Below are positions 36,475 through 46,873 of a stretch of 62,575 bases of DNA, one piece after another. Position numbers and translations under genes: made by a program. The DNA lies in the NCBI GenBank assembly GCA_913058295.1, contig CAJXRD010000011.1:1-62575 (forward strand), given 5' to 3'. The stretch is from an uncultured Flavobacteriales bacterium. GTDB taxonomy: Bacteria > Bacteroidota > Bacteroidia > Flavobacteriales > Flavobacteriaceae. Each line of letters begins with the position of its first letter. The first letter of the stretch is position 1. The notes beneath the pieces are model-generated. The model had not been told where the DNA came from. It ran no database searches and worked only from the letters and a program-made list of their open reading frames with translations.

Positions 36475-37560
36475 TTAGGCTTTATAAAATGGTAATTTAA
36501 TAATGGTAGCAGGCACAGCTTTTTTTCTAATCTGTATATTGATTTGTGTGCCTATTTTTTTATGCTCTGTAGTTACATAACCCATTCCAATACCTTTGTT
36601 TAAAGATGGTGACATAGTTCCACTGGTTACATCTCCAATAATATTTCCTTGATCATCAACAATGTCATAACCCTGTCTTGGAATTCCACGTTCATTCAAT
36701 TCAAAGGCAATAAGTCTTCTAGAAGTTCCTTCTTCTTTTTGAGCTTTCAGATTTTCTGAATTAGTAAAATCTTTTGTGAATTTTGTAATCCATCCTAACC
36801 CTGCTTCAATTGGTGAAGTAGTATCGTTAATGTCATTGCCATAAAGGCAATATCCCATTTCTAATCGCAATGTATCTCTTGCTGCTAATCCTATAGGTTT
36901 TATTCCGAAGGCATCACCCGCTTCAAACACTTTGTTCCAAACTTGTTCTGCATCACTATTCTTACAATAGATTTCAAAGCCACCACTTCCAGTATATCCT
37001 GTAGCGCTTATAATAACATTTTCTATTCCTGCAAATTCTGCTACTTTAAAATGATAAAATTTAATTGCACTTAAATCTTCCGAAGTTAAAGACTGCATTG
37101 CTGCAACTGCTTTTGGTCCTTGAATAGCTAATAAAGAATAGTCATCAGAAACATTTCGCAATTCAGCATTCATGGTGTTTTGACTGCTAATCCATTTCCA
37201 ATCTTTTTCAATATTAGAAGCATTTACTACTAACAACCATTTTTCAGCATTGAAACGGTAAACTATTAAGTCATCTACAATACCACCTGTTTCATTAGGG
37301 AAACAGCTATACTGCGCTTGATCGTCAACAATTTTTGAAGCATCATTACTGGTAACTTTCTGTATTAGATCCAAAGCATTTGGGCCCATTACCAAAAACT
37401 CTCCCATATGAGAAACGTCAAAAACGCCTACCGACTTACGAACAGTTTCATGTTCTGCATTTACGCCTTCGTAAGATACAGGCATGTTATATCCCGCAAA
37501 AGGAACGATTTTAGCATCTAATGCTTCGTGTATATGTGATAGTGCAATGTTTTTTGTCAT
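36475..37560 (-). CDS. gcvT: Aminomethyltransferase (glycine cleavage T protein)
   Basis: Transfers the methylene group from aminomethyl-lipoyl GcvH to tetrahydrofolate, releasing ammonia. The 361 residues contain [14 protein letters not shown], the folate-binding NDASKI region ([15 protein letters not shown]), [26 protein letters not shown] and [18 protein letters not shown]. It heads the gcvT-SDR-phhB run. gcvH and gcvP are not in the window. GlyA (1773) uses the same one-carbon pool. Confidence 0.96.
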   Translation of the reverse strand: MTKNIALSHIHEALDAKIVPFAGYNMPVSYEGVNAEHETVRKSVGVFDVSHMGEFLVMGPNALDLIQKVTSNDASKIVDDQAQYSCFPNETGGIVDDLIVYRFNAEKWLLVVNASNIEKDWKWISSQNTMNAELRNVSDDYSLLAIQGPKAVAAMQSLTSEDLSAIKFYHFKVAEFAGIENVIISATGYTGSGGFEIYCKNSDAEQVWNKVFEAGDAFGIKPIGLAARDTLRLEMGYCLYGNDINDTTSPIEAGLGWITKFTKDFTNSENLKAQKEEGTSRRLIAFELNERGIPRQGYDIVDDQGNIIGDVTSGTMSPSLNKGIGMGYVTTEHKKIGTQINIQIRKKAVPATIIKLPFYKA

Positions 37561-37619
37561 AATAATTTACCTGTAGGAACAGGATTCTCATTTAATTAAA
37601 ATAAATTCTAAATGTTTTA

Positions 37620-37627
37620 CAAATATA
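37620..37627 (-). promoter_or_regulatory. -7 element of gcvT
   Basis: CAAATATA reads TATATTTG on the minus strand, 60 bases before gcvT. No TTG at the right distance. No glycine riboswitch pattern was recognised in the leader. Confidence 0.4.
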
Positions 37628-37706
37628 TTATAATCAATAAACGTAAGGGAATTTTTACTTGATTCTTTTCAAGAAGCTTGCTAACTTGCAGGAAGAAATT
37701 TTATCT

Positions 37707-39248
37707 ATGAAAATATTTTCAAACCAGCAGTTTTACAAAGCGGATGCTATAACTATAGAAAACCAAAAGATGCAATCTGTAGACTTAATGGAACATGCAG
37801 CAACATTATGTTTTAACTGGCTGCATGAAAAATTAAATGGAGCACAGGTTGCTATTCATGTTTTTTGTGGTATTGGAAATAATGGTGGGGATGGACTTGT
37901 TATGGCTAGGCTGTTATTAATTCATGGATATCATGTAAATGTTTACATCGCCAACTTCACAGATAAACGTTCCCCAGATTTTTTAATAAATTACAATTTA
38001 ATTAAAGAAGTAAGTAACGAGTGGCCCACTTTAATGACTTCTGAAGAAGATTTACCTAAACTTAATAATGAGGATATTATTATTGATGCACTCTTCGGAA
38101 TTGGTTTAAATCGTCCGCCAGAAGGATGGGTAAAGAATTTAATACTGCATATCAATAAATCGGAAGCATTTGTATTGGCAATTGATATTCCTAGTGGATT
38201 GTATTCCAATAAAAAAATAGAAGATAAAGAAGCTATCGTAATAGCAGATCATACCTTGACATTTCAAGCTCCAAAACTAGCATTCTTTCTACCTGAAACT
38301 GCAGAGTTTTGTTTATCTTTTGATGTTTTGGATATTGGACTCGATCAAGATTTTTTAAATTCTGAATCACCAATTGCTAGATTATTCGATAAATATGAAG
38401 CTCAAGAACTTTACAAGCCAAGAAATAAATTTGACCATAAGGGAAATTATGGCCATTGCTTAGTAGTAGGGGGTAGTTATGGTAAAATAGGAGCTACAAT
38501 TTTAGCTAGTAAAGCAGCACTAAAAATAGGGGCAGGGATGCTAACTGCATTTGTGCCAAAATGCGGATATTCTATTCTTCAATCATCTTTGCTAGAAGCT
38601 ATGGTAATCACAGATAACTCTAATAATTTTATCGAATCTATAGATATAAACTTTACACCTTCAGCTATTGGGATTGGTATGGGAATGGGTACTGATAAAA
38701 AAACAGTTTTGGCTTTTAAAAATTTTCTTTTAAATACAAAGTCCCCATTAGTCTTGGATGCAGATGCATTGAATTGTATTTCTGAAAATAAAGAATTACT
38801 AAAATCAATTCCAAAAGATTCTATTTTAACTCCTCATCCTGTAGAATTAAAGAGACTGATAGGGGATTGGGAAGATGATTTTCAAAAAATTGAAATGGCA
38901 AAAAATTTTTCTGAAAAGCATCAAATTGTAATACTGATTAAAGGAGCAAATACAATTATTGTTGATAAGCGAGAAATTTATATAAATGTAACAGGAAACC
39001 CAGGAATGGCTACCGCTGGCAGTGGGGATGTATTAGCTGGTATTTTAACAGGATTGTTGTCTCAGGGTTATTTGCCTTTAGAAGCAGCTTTATTTGGTGT
39101 TTATATACACGGAAGTGCTGGCGATATTGCATCGGAACATCTGGGCTTTGAAGCTATACTTGCTTCAGATATAATTGATACTATAGGTGCTGCTTATTTA
39201 AATTTATTTATGGAAGAAGCAAAAGAAGAGACTAAATCTAAAGCATAA
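37707..39248 (+). CDS. nnr: Bifunctional NAD(P)H-hydrate repair enzyme
   Basis: Repairs hydrated NAD(P)H. Residues of about 1-210 are the epimerase (NnrE/YjeF N domain: FCGIGNNGGDGLVMAR, IIDALFGIGLNR, AIDIPSGLY), and residues of about 230-500 the ADP-dependent dehydratase (NnrD: NYGHCLVVGGSYGKIGA, LDADALNCIS, LTPHPVELKRL, NPGMATAGSGDVLAGI). The ATG at 37707 gives 513 residues; a TTG at 37659 only adds unrelated residues. It is monocistronic, with a terminator after it. Confidence 0.95.
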   Translation: MKIFSNQQFYKADAITIENQKMQSVDLMEHAATLCFNWLHEKLNGAQVAIHVFCGIGNNGGDGLVMARLLLIHGYHVNVYIANFTDKRSPDFLINYNLIKEVSNEWPTLMTSEEDLPKLNNEDIIIDALFGIGLNRPPEGWVKNLILHINKSEAFVLAIDIPSGLYSNKKIEDKEAIVIADHTLTFQAPKLAFFLPETAEFCLSFDVLDIGLDQDFLNSESPIARLFDKYEAQELYKPRNKFDHKGNYGHCLVVGGSYGKIGATILASKAALKIGAGMLTAFVPKCGYSILQSSLLEAMVITDNSNNFIESIDINFTPSAIGIGMGMGTDKKTVLAFKNFLLNTKSPLVLDADALNCISENKELLKSIPKDSILTPHPVELKRLIGDWEDDFQKIEMAKNFSEKHQIVILIKGANTIIVDKREIYINVTGNPGMATAGSGDVLAGILTGLLSQGYLPLEAALFGVYIHGSAGDIASEHLGFEAILASDIIDTIGAAYLNLFMEEAKEETKSKA

Positions 39249-39249
39249 A

Positions 39250-39282
39250 AAAAACTCCCTTCAAAAATGGAAAGGAGTTTTA
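39250..39282. terminator. Terminator between nnr and the TlpA-like gene
   Basis: AAACTCCcTTC pairs with GAAaGGAGTTT with one bulged pair, and has A and T runs on both sides. It serves two convergent genes. Confidence 0.82.
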
Positions 39283-39303
39283 ATTTTTTAAAGAATGTTC
39301 TTA

Positions 39304-40668
39304 TTATAATAAGCCATCCAATATTCCTCTAATATCATTACTAGAAGGTCTAGGAGCATCTGAATTAACAATATTTCCTTCCCCATCTATTAGAATAAAA
39401 CGTGGGATTCCTTTTATACCATAATCGGTTACAAATTTAGACTTCCAATCGTTATCAGCCATTAATTGAATACCGCCTAATTCTTTGTCAGATACCATAC
39501 TTCTCCATGCGTCATAATCTTTTTTCTCATCGATGGAGATGCTTACAAATGCAATGTTTTTTCCGTGATATTCACTTTCAACTTCTTTTAAATAAGGAAT
39601 TTCTCTTTTACAAGGTCCACACCAAGTAGCCCATACATCTACATAAACCACTTTCCCTTTTAAATCTGCCAAGCTAGTTTCTCCACCCTTATGGTTTTCA
39701 TAAGTAAAGGCAGGAGATGTGTTTCCGGGAGTTAGGTTTTTTAATAAATTGAACCTTTCTGTTACTGCTGCAAGATTTTCTTCGTTTTGGTTTGCACCTT
39801 TATATAAGTTATAAACATCCTCTAAAGATTTATTAGGTTTCATACCATATCGCAAGTAATTATACATTAAGTCATCTTTAGTAGTTCCTTTCGGAAAGTT
39901 TTCATCAACAACTTGTAAATATGCTAAGGCGATATCGATATCTTTATCTTCAGACAATTCATTTGCCAATCTGCCGAAATGAGATGCTGCTAAACGCTTG
40001 TATGCATTAGAATTCTCATAAGCATTGGTATCTGCAAAATTAAATTCACTTACAGAATTATAATAGGTGTCAGAAACCGAAAAATCTTCCTCTTTAGTGA
40101 AATACACATAGTATTCATCATAATTCTCACGATTGTTTAAATGAGCATATTCTAATTCTTTAGTTTCTTTTGCTTTAAATTCATCAGATATTCCTTCTGT
40201 AGAATTTAATAAATCTACATAACTAGAATTCATTTTTTCTGTTTGAGAAATAAATTCGGATTCTGGTAAAGAATATACTTTATCAAAAGCCATTTCTTTT
40301 TCAGAAAGTAAATATTTAGCTGCTAAATAATTGTTTTCTGAAGCTGTATCCCCAGTATAAGACAAAGTTTCGTCAAATTCTTTAGCATTTAAAGTAAGTC
40401 CAAGGTTTGTTCCTTGTACAAGGAAAACAGGCGAACTTTCTCTGCCAACACGTATGGTATAGTAGTCGTTTTTATTTATTTTTAAAGTATCACTAAAAGT
40501 CCCATCATCTGCTATTGAAAGTTCTGCTTCAAAGTCATTTCCAAATACTTTCACAGAGTTAGAAGGACTGTTTTCTACAGTTCCATTAAACACAACATAA
40601 GTTGGTTTTGCTTCCTCTTTACAAGAAAAAAGTGCAATAGCAATTAATAATATAAGTAGTTTTTTCAT
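39304..40668 (-). CDS. TlpA-like thioredoxin lipoprotein
   Basis: A 454-residue envelope lipoprotein with a C-terminal thioredoxin domain. The signal ends at LIAIALFSC (lipobox cysteine at about 16). The first ~100 residues resemble the DUF4369-type strand-rich domain common before Bacteroidetes thioredoxins. A helical middle part (about 110-310) follows, then a TlpA/ResA-type domain (about 315-454) with the active site VWATWCGPCKREIPYL and the cis-proline segment GIKGIPRFILID. It probably reduces disulfides in the periplasm. It shares a terminator with nnr. Confidence 0.92.
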   Translation of the reverse strand: MKKLLILLIAIALFSCKEEAKPTYVVFNGTVENSPSNSVKVFGNDFEAELSIADDGTFSDTLKINKNDYYTIRVGRESSPVFLVQGTNLGLTLNAKEFDETLSYTGDTASENNYLAAKYLLSEKEMAFDKVYSLPESEFISQTEKMNSSYVDLLNSTEGISDEFKAKETKELEYAHLNNRENYDEYYVYFTKEEDFSVSDTYYNSVSEFNFADTNAYENSNAYKRLAASHFGRLANELSEDKDIDIALAYLQVVDENFPKGTTKDDLMYNYLRYGMKPNKSLEDVYNLYKGANQNEENLAAVTERFNLLKNLTPGNTSPAFTYENHKGGETSLADLKGKVVYVDVWATWCGPCKREIPYLKEVESEYHGKNIAFVSISIDEKKDYDAWRSMVSDKELGGIQLMADNDWKSKFVTDYGIKGIPRFILIDGEGNIVNSDAPRPSSNDIRGILDGLL

Positions 40669-40780
40669 CAGAATATTTTAAATTTTAGGCTAAAATACAT
40701 TATTATATTTCTGTTTTGTTAAATAGTAAAAATCTTAACAATAAATTGGTATTTTTGTTTTCCAAAAAAATATTTTATCT

Positions 40781-42292
40781 ATGTCATTGATTCATTATAT
40801 AAGTACAGAAATACTTGATTTATCTACTATAAAAGAGATTGTTGAAGAAAACAAAAAATTAAGCCTTTCTGAAGAAGCAATTCTTAATATTAAAAAATCC
40901 CATACTTATCTTAGTTCAAAAATCGAGAACAATGAATCCCCTATATATGGTATAAATACTGGCTTTGGCTCCTTATATAATGTAAAGATTGCACCTGAAG
41001 ATTTATCAAAACTTCAAGAAAACATTGTCATGTCTCATGCTTGCGGTACTGGAGATTTAGTGCCGAAGGAGATTGTAAAACTAATGTTGCTTTTAAAAAT
41101 CCAATCTCTTAGTTATGGCTACAGTGGAATTCAATTAGATACTGTTAACCGATTAATAGACTTTTATAATTCTGATGTAATACCTGTTATTTATGAGTTA
41201 GGTAGTTTGGGTGCTTCTGGAGATTTAGCTCCTTTAGCACATCTTTCATTACCATTAATTGGAAAAGGATTGGTTTATGTGAATAATGACATTGTAGACG
41301 CCGATATTGTTTTAAAAGAAAATAATTGGAATCCAATAAAATTACAAGCAAAAGAAGGTTTGGCTTTGCTGAATGGTACTCAGTTTATGAGTGCTTATGG
41401 AGTATATTGCTTACTTAAAAGTTATAAGCTGTCCTATTTGGCTGATTTAATTTCATCGGTATCCATTGATGCATTTAACTGCAATATGAGCCCGTATGAC
41501 CCATTAGTACATTTTGTAAGGCCCCATCGTGGTCAGATTAAAACTGCCGAACGTATAAATGAGTTATTAGATGGAAGTGAAATTGGACAATTAAAAAATA
41601 AGAGCGTTCAAGATCCATATTCTTTTAGATGTATTCCGCAGGTTCATGGAGCAACTAAAGACACTGTCACTTTTGTAAATAAAACCTTTAAAACGGAAAT
41701 TAATTCGGTAACAGATAATCCTAATATATTTATTGAAGAGGATAAAATCATTTCTGGTGGAAATTTTCATGGACAACCCTTAGCATTAGGTTTGGATTAT
41801 TTAGGAATTGCGATGGCAGAACTAGGAAGTATATCAGAAAGAAGAACTTTTCAATTAGTTTCTGGTCTACGAGATTTACCTGCTTTTTTAGTTAAAAACC
41901 CAGGATTGAATAGTGGGTTTATGATTCCGCAATATACTGCAGCAAGTATTGTAAGTATAAACAAACAATTGGCAACACCAGCCTCTGTAGATTCTATTGT
42001 TTCCTCTAATGGACAAGAAGATCACGTTAGTATGGGTGCAAATGCAGCAACCCAATGCTTAAGAATTGTCGATAATTTAGAGCGAATATTAGCGATAGAG
42101 TTAATGAATGCTTCTCAAGCACTTTCGTTTAGAGAGCCCCATAAATCTTCCTCACCTATAGAATCCTTTATTAAAAGTTATAGAGAAGTAGTAGCTGTTA
42201 TTGATGAGGATAGACTTTTAGCAATTGATATAAAAAACACGATTTCATACCTACAAACAATGCGTATTGAAGGGGATATATTGTTTGAATAA
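40781..42292 (+). CDS. hutH: Histidine ammonia-lyase
   Basis: Deaminates histidine to urocanate. The 503 residues form the aromatic ammonia-lyase fold with the MIO-forming triad Ala145-Ser146-Gly147 in GSLGASGDLAPLAH. Tyr56 in YGINTGFG and His86 in IVMSHACGTGD match the HAL active site; the Ser-His pair argues for histidine rather than phenylalanine or tyrosine as substrate. Weak -7 box (TATTTTTG at 40750). No hutU, hutI or hutG adjoins it, so the pathway genes are elsewhere or the substrate differs. Confidence 0.9.
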   Translation: MSLIHYISTEILDLSTIKEIVEENKKLSLSEEAILNIKKSHTYLSSKIENNESPIYGINTGFGSLYNVKIAPEDLSKLQENIVMSHACGTGDLVPKEIVKLMLLLKIQSLSYGYSGIQLDTVNRLIDFYNSDVIPVIYELGSLGASGDLAPLAHLSLPLIGKGLVYVNNDIVDADIVLKENNWNPIKLQAKEGLALLNGTQFMSAYGVYCLLKSYKLSYLADLISSVSIDAFNCNMSPYDPLVHFVRPHRGQIKTAERINELLDGSEIGQLKNKSVQDPYSFRCIPQVHGATKDTVTFVNKTFKTEINSVTDNPNIFIEEDKIISGGNFHGQPLALGLDYLGIAMAELGSISERRTFQLVSGLRDLPAFLVKNPGLNSGFMIPQYTAASIVSINKQLATPASVDSIVSSNGQEDHVSMGANAATQCLRIVDNLERILAIELMNASQALSFREPHKSSSPIESFIKSYREVVAVIDEDRLLAIDIKNTISYLQTMRIEGDILFE

Positions 42293-42296
42293 TATA

Positions 42297-42668
42297 TTAC
42301 TTTTTTGAGACTTCTTTTTTGACCCAAGAAATTGCATCTTCTAATTCGATGAAATGGCGGAATGGGTTTTTGTAAAATATTTTTTCTAGTCGTGTATTGG
42401 AAATGTTAATTTGTTTAGAGGAGACAACGGCAAAAGCAACAAGGTTTTCAATTTTTGAAGTTTCATAGTAAATACTTGGGTCTACAGAATATGAATGTAT
42501 TCTATTGGTTATGTATCCAAAGTTTGAATTTTTAAAATACTTTGTAGCAATTCCCAATAGCAAATCGTTTTTTTCTGCAGTAAGAATAATGCCTTCAAAC
42601 ATAGTAGCAATAATGTAATCTGAATAGACTTCTATTTTACAAAAATCATAATTTAGTGTAGTTTTCAT
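42297..42668 (-). CDS. Small orphan protein, paralogue of the gene at 28016
   Basis: A 123-residue soluble protein with no named family. Shared with the gene at 28016: an N-terminal strand plus YSDYIIATMFEGIIL (EDLIISSVKEGIVFD in the other), FGYITNRIHSYSVDP, and a C-terminal FYKNPFRHFIELEDAISWVKK. It converges with hutH (four bases between stops) and is divergent from the secreted protein at 42780. Having two copies in one 62-kb window suggests a small family in this genome. Confidence 0.7.
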   Translation of the reverse strand: MKTTLNYDFCKIEVYSDYIIATMFEGIILTAEKNDLLLGIATKYFKNSNFGYITNRIHSYSVDPSIYYETSKIENLVAFAVVSSKQINISNTRLEKIFYKNPFRHFIELEDAISWVKKEVSKK

Positions 42669-42736
42669 CTTTTACTTCTACTATTATGTTACTAAAGGTG
42701 CAAATTAATATTTTTAGATGTTTTTATGTTTATTAA

Positions 42737-42764
42737 TTGCTATCAATAAATTTCTTTAATTTTG
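42737..42764 (+). promoter_or_regulatory. Promoter of the type-A secreted protein
   Basis: TTG (42737-42739), a 17-base spacer and TAATTTTG (42757-42764). It overlaps a possible TTG start at 42762 and so supports the ATG at 42780. Confidence 0.5.
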
Positions 42765-42779
42765 AAAAAACTCCAACCA

Positions 42780-43670
42780 ATGTTTCAAAAGGTATTTTTC
42801 TTATTTGTTTTTATATTTAGCACCCAACTTTGGGGTCAAGCATATCAACCTCTTTTAGATGACATTAATGAATGGCAGTTTACAACCTGTTATTTTGGCT
42901 GTTTAACAGATGTTTATTATACTGATGGGGATACTATAGTAAATGGGAACCCACACAAAATTCTAGATGGATATCATTATGTTTCTAGAACTTTTTTATT
43001 AAGAGAAGAGGTAGAGAATAAAAAAGTTTTTATGACTATCGTTAACGATGATGGTAATGATGAATATCTTTTATATGATTTTTCATTAGATGAGGGGGAT
43101 GAAATTAACTTGTATAATCCAATTAGTCCATTTCCTGAAGATGCAGGAGTTTTTGTTTTAGATTCTATTCGCTTAAGGGAATTAGTAGATTCAAATGAAT
43201 ATAGGCATTATTACTTATCACCGATTCCTTCTAATACGATAAGTACTGATCCAGCAACTTGGATTGAAGGATTAGGTTCACTTTCGATAATAAATGCACC
43301 AGGAGGTTTTCCAGATATAAATGCGGTTGGTAATTTAAGTTGTTATTTCAAAAATGAAGAATTATTTTATTCAAACTTGGATTCCATAGATGTTTGTAAG
43401 CCAATTCATTTGGGATTGATAAAACCAATTCAAGATATTAATGAAGTAGAAATTTATACTTCAGAAGCAATTAGCTATTTGAATAATTCTGATAATGTTA
43501 AGCGAATAGATGTTTATAATATTAGTGGTAAACTTTTAAAATCAGTTAATAATATAGATAATAAATCTTTGATTTCAATTGACTTATCAATGTATGAAAG
43601 AAACATTTATATAATTGTAGCAATGAGTGTTGTAAATGAAAAAAGAACTTTTAAAATAGTAAATAAATAA
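42780..43670 (+). CDS. Secreted protein with type-A T9SS sorting domain
   Basis: A 296-residue secreted protein. The signal peptide is MFQKVFFLFVFIFSTQLWG, then QAYQPL. The middle (about 25-200) is a beta-rich module with WQFTTCYFGCLTDVYY and DEYLLYDFSLDEGDEI, without a domain I can name. The last ~80 residues (VYNISGKLLKS ... SMYERNIYIIVAM ... KRTFKIVNK) have the layout of a type-A T9SS sorting domain, although the usual PNP turn is absent. The ATG at 42780 was chosen because the upstream TTG lies inside the -7 box. The function is unknown. Confidence 0.8.
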   Translation: MFQKVFFLFVFIFSTQLWGQAYQPLLDDINEWQFTTCYFGCLTDVYYTDGDTIVNGNPHKILDGYHYVSRTFLLREEVENKKVFMTIVNDDGNDEYLLYDFSLDEGDEINLYNPISPFPEDAGVFVLDSIRLRELVDSNEYRHYYLSPIPSNTISTDPATWIEGLGSLSIINAPGGFPDINAVGNLSCYFKNEELFYSNLDSIDVCKPIHLGLIKPIQDINEVEIYTSEAISYLNNSDNVKRIDVYNISGKLLKSVNNIDNKSLISIDLSMYERNIYIIVAMSVVNEKRTFKIVNK

Positions 43671-43672
43671 CA

Positions 43673-43999
43673 CTAATTACTACAGTTAACACAGGTGATG
43701 GCTTGTGGCATTAATAATATTCTGCCCAAAGGAATCGGTTTTTTACATCGCATACAGATTCCAAAATCTACATCATCAATTTTTGTTAGTGCAACTTTAA
43801 GATTGTTTAATTTAGTTTCTGCATTTGTAAGTGCGGCTTGATTAACAGATCTATTATTTATTGCATCCATTCTTGAAATTCTACCAATAGCATTTTCTGG
43901 AGCAATTGGCTTTGTAAGCTCCCTGTATTTCTCAATCGAATGTTGAGTGTTTAGAATTTCTTCCTTTATCCGATTTTTTATTTGCTCTTTATGATCCAT
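43673..43999 (-). CDS. TraR/DksA-type zinc finger protein
   Basis: A 108-residue relative of DksA. A helical coiled-coil part (about 1-75) is followed by a C4 zinc finger, FGICMRCKKPIPLGRILLM ... TCVNC, with cysteine pairs about 17 residues apart. DksA proteins bind the RNA polymerase secondary channel with ppGpp. Here the tip lacks the two acidic residues (DxxDxA) of E. coli DksA as far as I can see, so a DksA role is uncertain. It lies downstream of clpC behind a terminator. Confidence 0.85.
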   Translation of the reverse strand: MDHKEQIKNRIKEEILNTQHSIEKYRELTKPIAPENAIGRISRMDAINNRSVNQAALTNAETKLNNLKVALTKIDDVDFGICMRCKKPIPLGRILLMPQAITCVNCSN

Positions 44000-44005
44000 T
44001 TATAA

Positions 44006-44046
44006 AAAAAAGTAGCATCTATAAATAATATGGATGCTACTTTTTA
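44006..44046 (-). terminator. clpC terminator
   Basis: AAAAAAGTAGCATC pairs with GATGCTACTTTTT over a 13-base loop. On the minus strand it ends in a run of T just before the DksA-like gene. Confidence 0.88.
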
Positions 44047-44065
44047 TCAATATTATATTGTTCTA

Positions 44066-46618
44066 TTATGATTCTGTCTTCTTTGCTTGCTTAGTAATTT
44101 CTATGGTTAATTCTTTGGTTTTTTTATCCAAGTCCATTTTAATACTATCTCCTTCTTTTAACTTAGAATTTATGATTGATTCTGCTAAGGCGTCTTCAAT
44201 ATATTTCTGAATAGCCCGCTTTAATGGTCTTGCACCGTATTGCTTGTCAAAGCCTTTGTCTGCAATGTAATCCTTTGCAGCTTTGGTAAGTTTAATATGG
44301 TACCCTAACTCATCTATTCTATTGAAAAGATTAGCCAATTCAATATCAATAATTTTATAAATATCTTCTCTTTCTAATGAATTGAAAACAATAACATCAT
44401 CTACTCGGTTTAAAAACTCAGGAGCAAATGTCTTTTTAAGAGCATTTTCAATAACACTTTTTGCATGAGCATCTGCCTGAGTAGTCTTAGCAGAAGTACC
44501 AAATCCAACACCTTGTCCAAAATCTTTTAATTGTCTAGAACCAATATTAGAAGTCATGATAATAATAGTGTTTCTGAAATCAATTTTTCTTCCAAGACTA
44601 TCTGTTAAAAAACCGTCATCTAGAACCTGCAATAACATGTTAAATACATCTGGATGTGCTTTCTCAATTTCATCTAATAAAACAACCGAATATGGTTTAC
44701 GTCTTATTTTTTCTGTTAACTGCCCACCTTCTTCATAACCTACATATCCTGGAGGAGCACCAACTAAACGAGAGATAGCAAATTTCTCCATATATTCACT
44801 CATGTCGATACGAATTAATGAGTTATCTGAGTCAAAAAGTTCTCTAGCTAACACTTTAGCTAGCTGTGTTTTACCAACCCCTGTTTGACCTAAAAATATA
44901 AATGACCCAATAGGTTTGTCAGGGTCTTTTAAACCAGCTCTATTTCTTTGAATTGCTTTTACAATTTTTGCAACAGCATCATCTTGACCAATTACTTTTC
45001 CTTTAATTCGATCTGGTAATGCGGAAAGTTTTGTGCTTTCAGTTTGCGCAATTCTACTTACAGGAACTCCTGTCATCATAGATATCACTTCAGCAACATT
45101 TGCTTCAGAAACAGTTTCCTTATGTAATTCAGATTCTTTTTCCCAAGCTTCTTGTTCTATTTTAAGTTGGTTTTCAAGATTCTTTTCATCATCTCTAAGT
45201 TTGGCAGCTTCTTCATATTTCTGTTTTTTGACCACAGAGTTTTTCAATTCTCTCACCTCTTCTAATTTCCCTTCAATAGTTAATATTTTTTCAGGAACAT
45301 GAATGTTTGTAATATGTACTCTAGAGCCAGCTTCATCCAAAGCATCAATAGCTTTGTCTGGTAAAAAGCGCTCTGTCATATACCTATTGGTTAATTTAAC
45401 ACAGGCCTCTATAGCATCATCTGTATAAATAACATTATGATGAGCTTCGTATTTGTCTTTTATGTTTTGAAGGATTTCTATAGACTCTTCAACAGAAGTC
45501 GGTTCAACAATAACCTTTTGAAAACGTCTTTCTAAAGCGCCATCTTTTTCAATGTATTGTCGATATTCGTCTAATGTAGTTGCGCCAATACATTGCAGTT
45601 CCCCTCTAGCTAAAGCTGGTTTAAACATGTTGGAAGCATCTAAAGAGCCTGTTGCTCCACCTGCACCAACGATAGTATGAATTTCATCTATAAATAAAAT
45701 GATGTCATCATTTTTTTCTAGTTCATTCATCACCGCTTTCATCCTCTCCTCAAACTGTCCACGATATTTTGTTCCAGCAACTAAACTTGCTAAATCTAAA
45801 GTTACAACACGCTTATCGTATAAAATACGAGATACTTTTCGTTGTACTATTCGTAATGCCAATCCTTCTACAATAGCAGATTTTCCAACACCAGGTTCTC
45901 CAATAAGAAGTGGGTTGTTCTTTTTTCTTCTACTTAATATTTGAGAAACTCTTTGTATTTCATCTTCACGACCAACTACCGGGTCTAATTTACCATCTAC
46001 AGCAAATGCAGTAAGGTCTCTTCCAAAGTTATCTAAAACAGGAGTTTTAGATTTCTTATTTGATTTCGCGGAACTTCCAGAAAAAATATTTTCTCCTCCT
46101 TTTTCTTCAGAGGTAGAATCATCATCACTAGGAAAAGATTCGGAAGTTGGGCTATCTATAAAATCATCATCGTTTGTTATCATTAGTTTAAATTGATCTT
46201 TTACACCGTCATAATCCACTTTCATTTTATTTAACAATTTTGTTGTTGGGTCGTTTTCATTTCTAAGTATGCACAATAATAAATGTGCAGTATTAATGGA
46301 AGTACTTTGAAATAATTTTGCTTCTAAAAAAGTAGTTTTTAATGCTCTTTCTGCTTGCCTAGTCAAATGAAGATTTGTTTTGTCGTTTTCATTTGATAGT
46401 AATTTTGGATTTGCAGGGCTTAAAATTTCAACTTTCTTACGTAAATGGTTTAGGTCTATTTCTAAGTTTGACAATATAGAAACTGCTTTGCCATTTCCAT
46501 CACGAAGTAATCCCAGCATTAAATGCTCAGTTCCTATAAATTCATGACCTAAACGTAGCGCTTCTTCTTTACTAAAAGCGATCACATCTTTTACTCTTGG
46601 GGAAAAATTATCATCCAT
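44066..46618 (-). CDS. clpC: ClpC ATP-dependent unfoldase
   Basis: Hsp100 unfoldase that feeds proteins to ClpP. The 850 residues contain two N-terminal Clp repeats (about 1-150), a low-complexity acidic linker, AAA domain 1 with Walker [10 protein letters not shown] and Walker B LFIDEIHT, a UVR-type middle coiled coil ([16 protein letters not shown]), and AAA domain 2 with [12 protein letters not shown] and [13 protein letters not shown]. The UVR motif marks ClpC rather than ClpA or ClpB. No mcsA or mcsB is adjacent. The gene is divergent from gyrA. Confidence 0.96.
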   Translation of the reverse strand: MDDNFSPRVKDVIAFSKEEALRLGHEFIGTEHLMLGLLRDGNGKAVSILSNLEIDLNHLRKKVEILSPANPKLLSNENDKTNLHLTRQAERALKTTFLEAKLFQSTSINTAHLLLCILRNENDPTTKLLNKMKVDYDGVKDQFKLMITNDDDFIDSPTSESFPSDDDSTSEEKGGENIFSGSSAKSNKKSKTPVLDNFGRDLTAFAVDGKLDPVVGREDEIQRVSQILSRRKKNNPLLIGEPGVGKSAIVEGLALRIVQRKVSRILYDKRVVTLDLASLVAGTKYRGQFEERMKAVMNELEKNDDIILFIDEIHTIVGAGGATGSLDASNMFKPALARGELQCIGATTLDEYRQYIEKDGALERRFQKVIVEPTSVEESIEILQNIKDKYEAHHNVIYTDDAIEACVKLTNRYMTERFLPDKAIDALDEAGSRVHITNIHVPEKILTIEGKLEEVRELKNSVVKKQKYEEAAKLRDDEKNLENQLKIEQEAWEKESELHKETVSEANVAEVISMMTGVPVSRIAQTESTKLSALPDRIKGKVIGQDDAVAKIVKAIQRNRAGLKDPDKPIGSFIFLGQTGVGKTQLAKVLARELFDSDNSLIRIDMSEYMEKFAISRLVGAPPGYVGYEEGGQLTEKIRRKPYSVVLLDEIEKAHPDVFNMLLQVLDDGFLTDSLGRKIDFRNTIIIMTSNIGSRQLKDFGQGVGFGTSAKTTQADAHAKSVIENALKKTFAPEFLNRVDDVIVFNSLEREDIYKIIDIELANLFNRIDELGYHIKLTKAAKDYIADKGFDKQYGARPLKRAIQKYIEDALAESIINSKLKEGDSIKMDLDKKTKELTIEITKQAKKTES

Positions 46619-46764
46619 ATTTCAATTTCTTAACGTCTAAAAATAGTTTAATTACTTTAATAAGACAAAAACTATACCCTATTAAGATGATTAGAGGTAA
46701 AAAGACAAAAAAACTTACTAAAAACAAAATAATAAAATCGATAGTTATTAACGGTTTTCGTTCT

Positions 46765-46772
46765 TATTTTTG
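46765..46772 (+). promoter_or_regulatory. -7 element of gyrA
   Basis: TATTTTTG fits TAnnTTTG, about 100 bases before gyrA in the 255-base divergent gap with clpC. No clear -33 TTG. Confidence 0.45.
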
Positions 46773-46873
46773 TTAATAAAATAGTGATTTTTGAAAGTTA
46801 TTTTACATCTATAAAGATACAATTAATGTATATTGCTTTTTTAGAATATTAACATAAAAATTAAAGAATATAT

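Noticed and set aside
36475-37706. Glycine riboswitch before gcvT
   Set aside because: The 146-base gap to nnr shows no tandem aptamer-like conserved segments.
42762-42779. TTG start for the secreted protein
   Set aside because: It lies inside the TAATTTTG -7 box, so it would not be transcribed.
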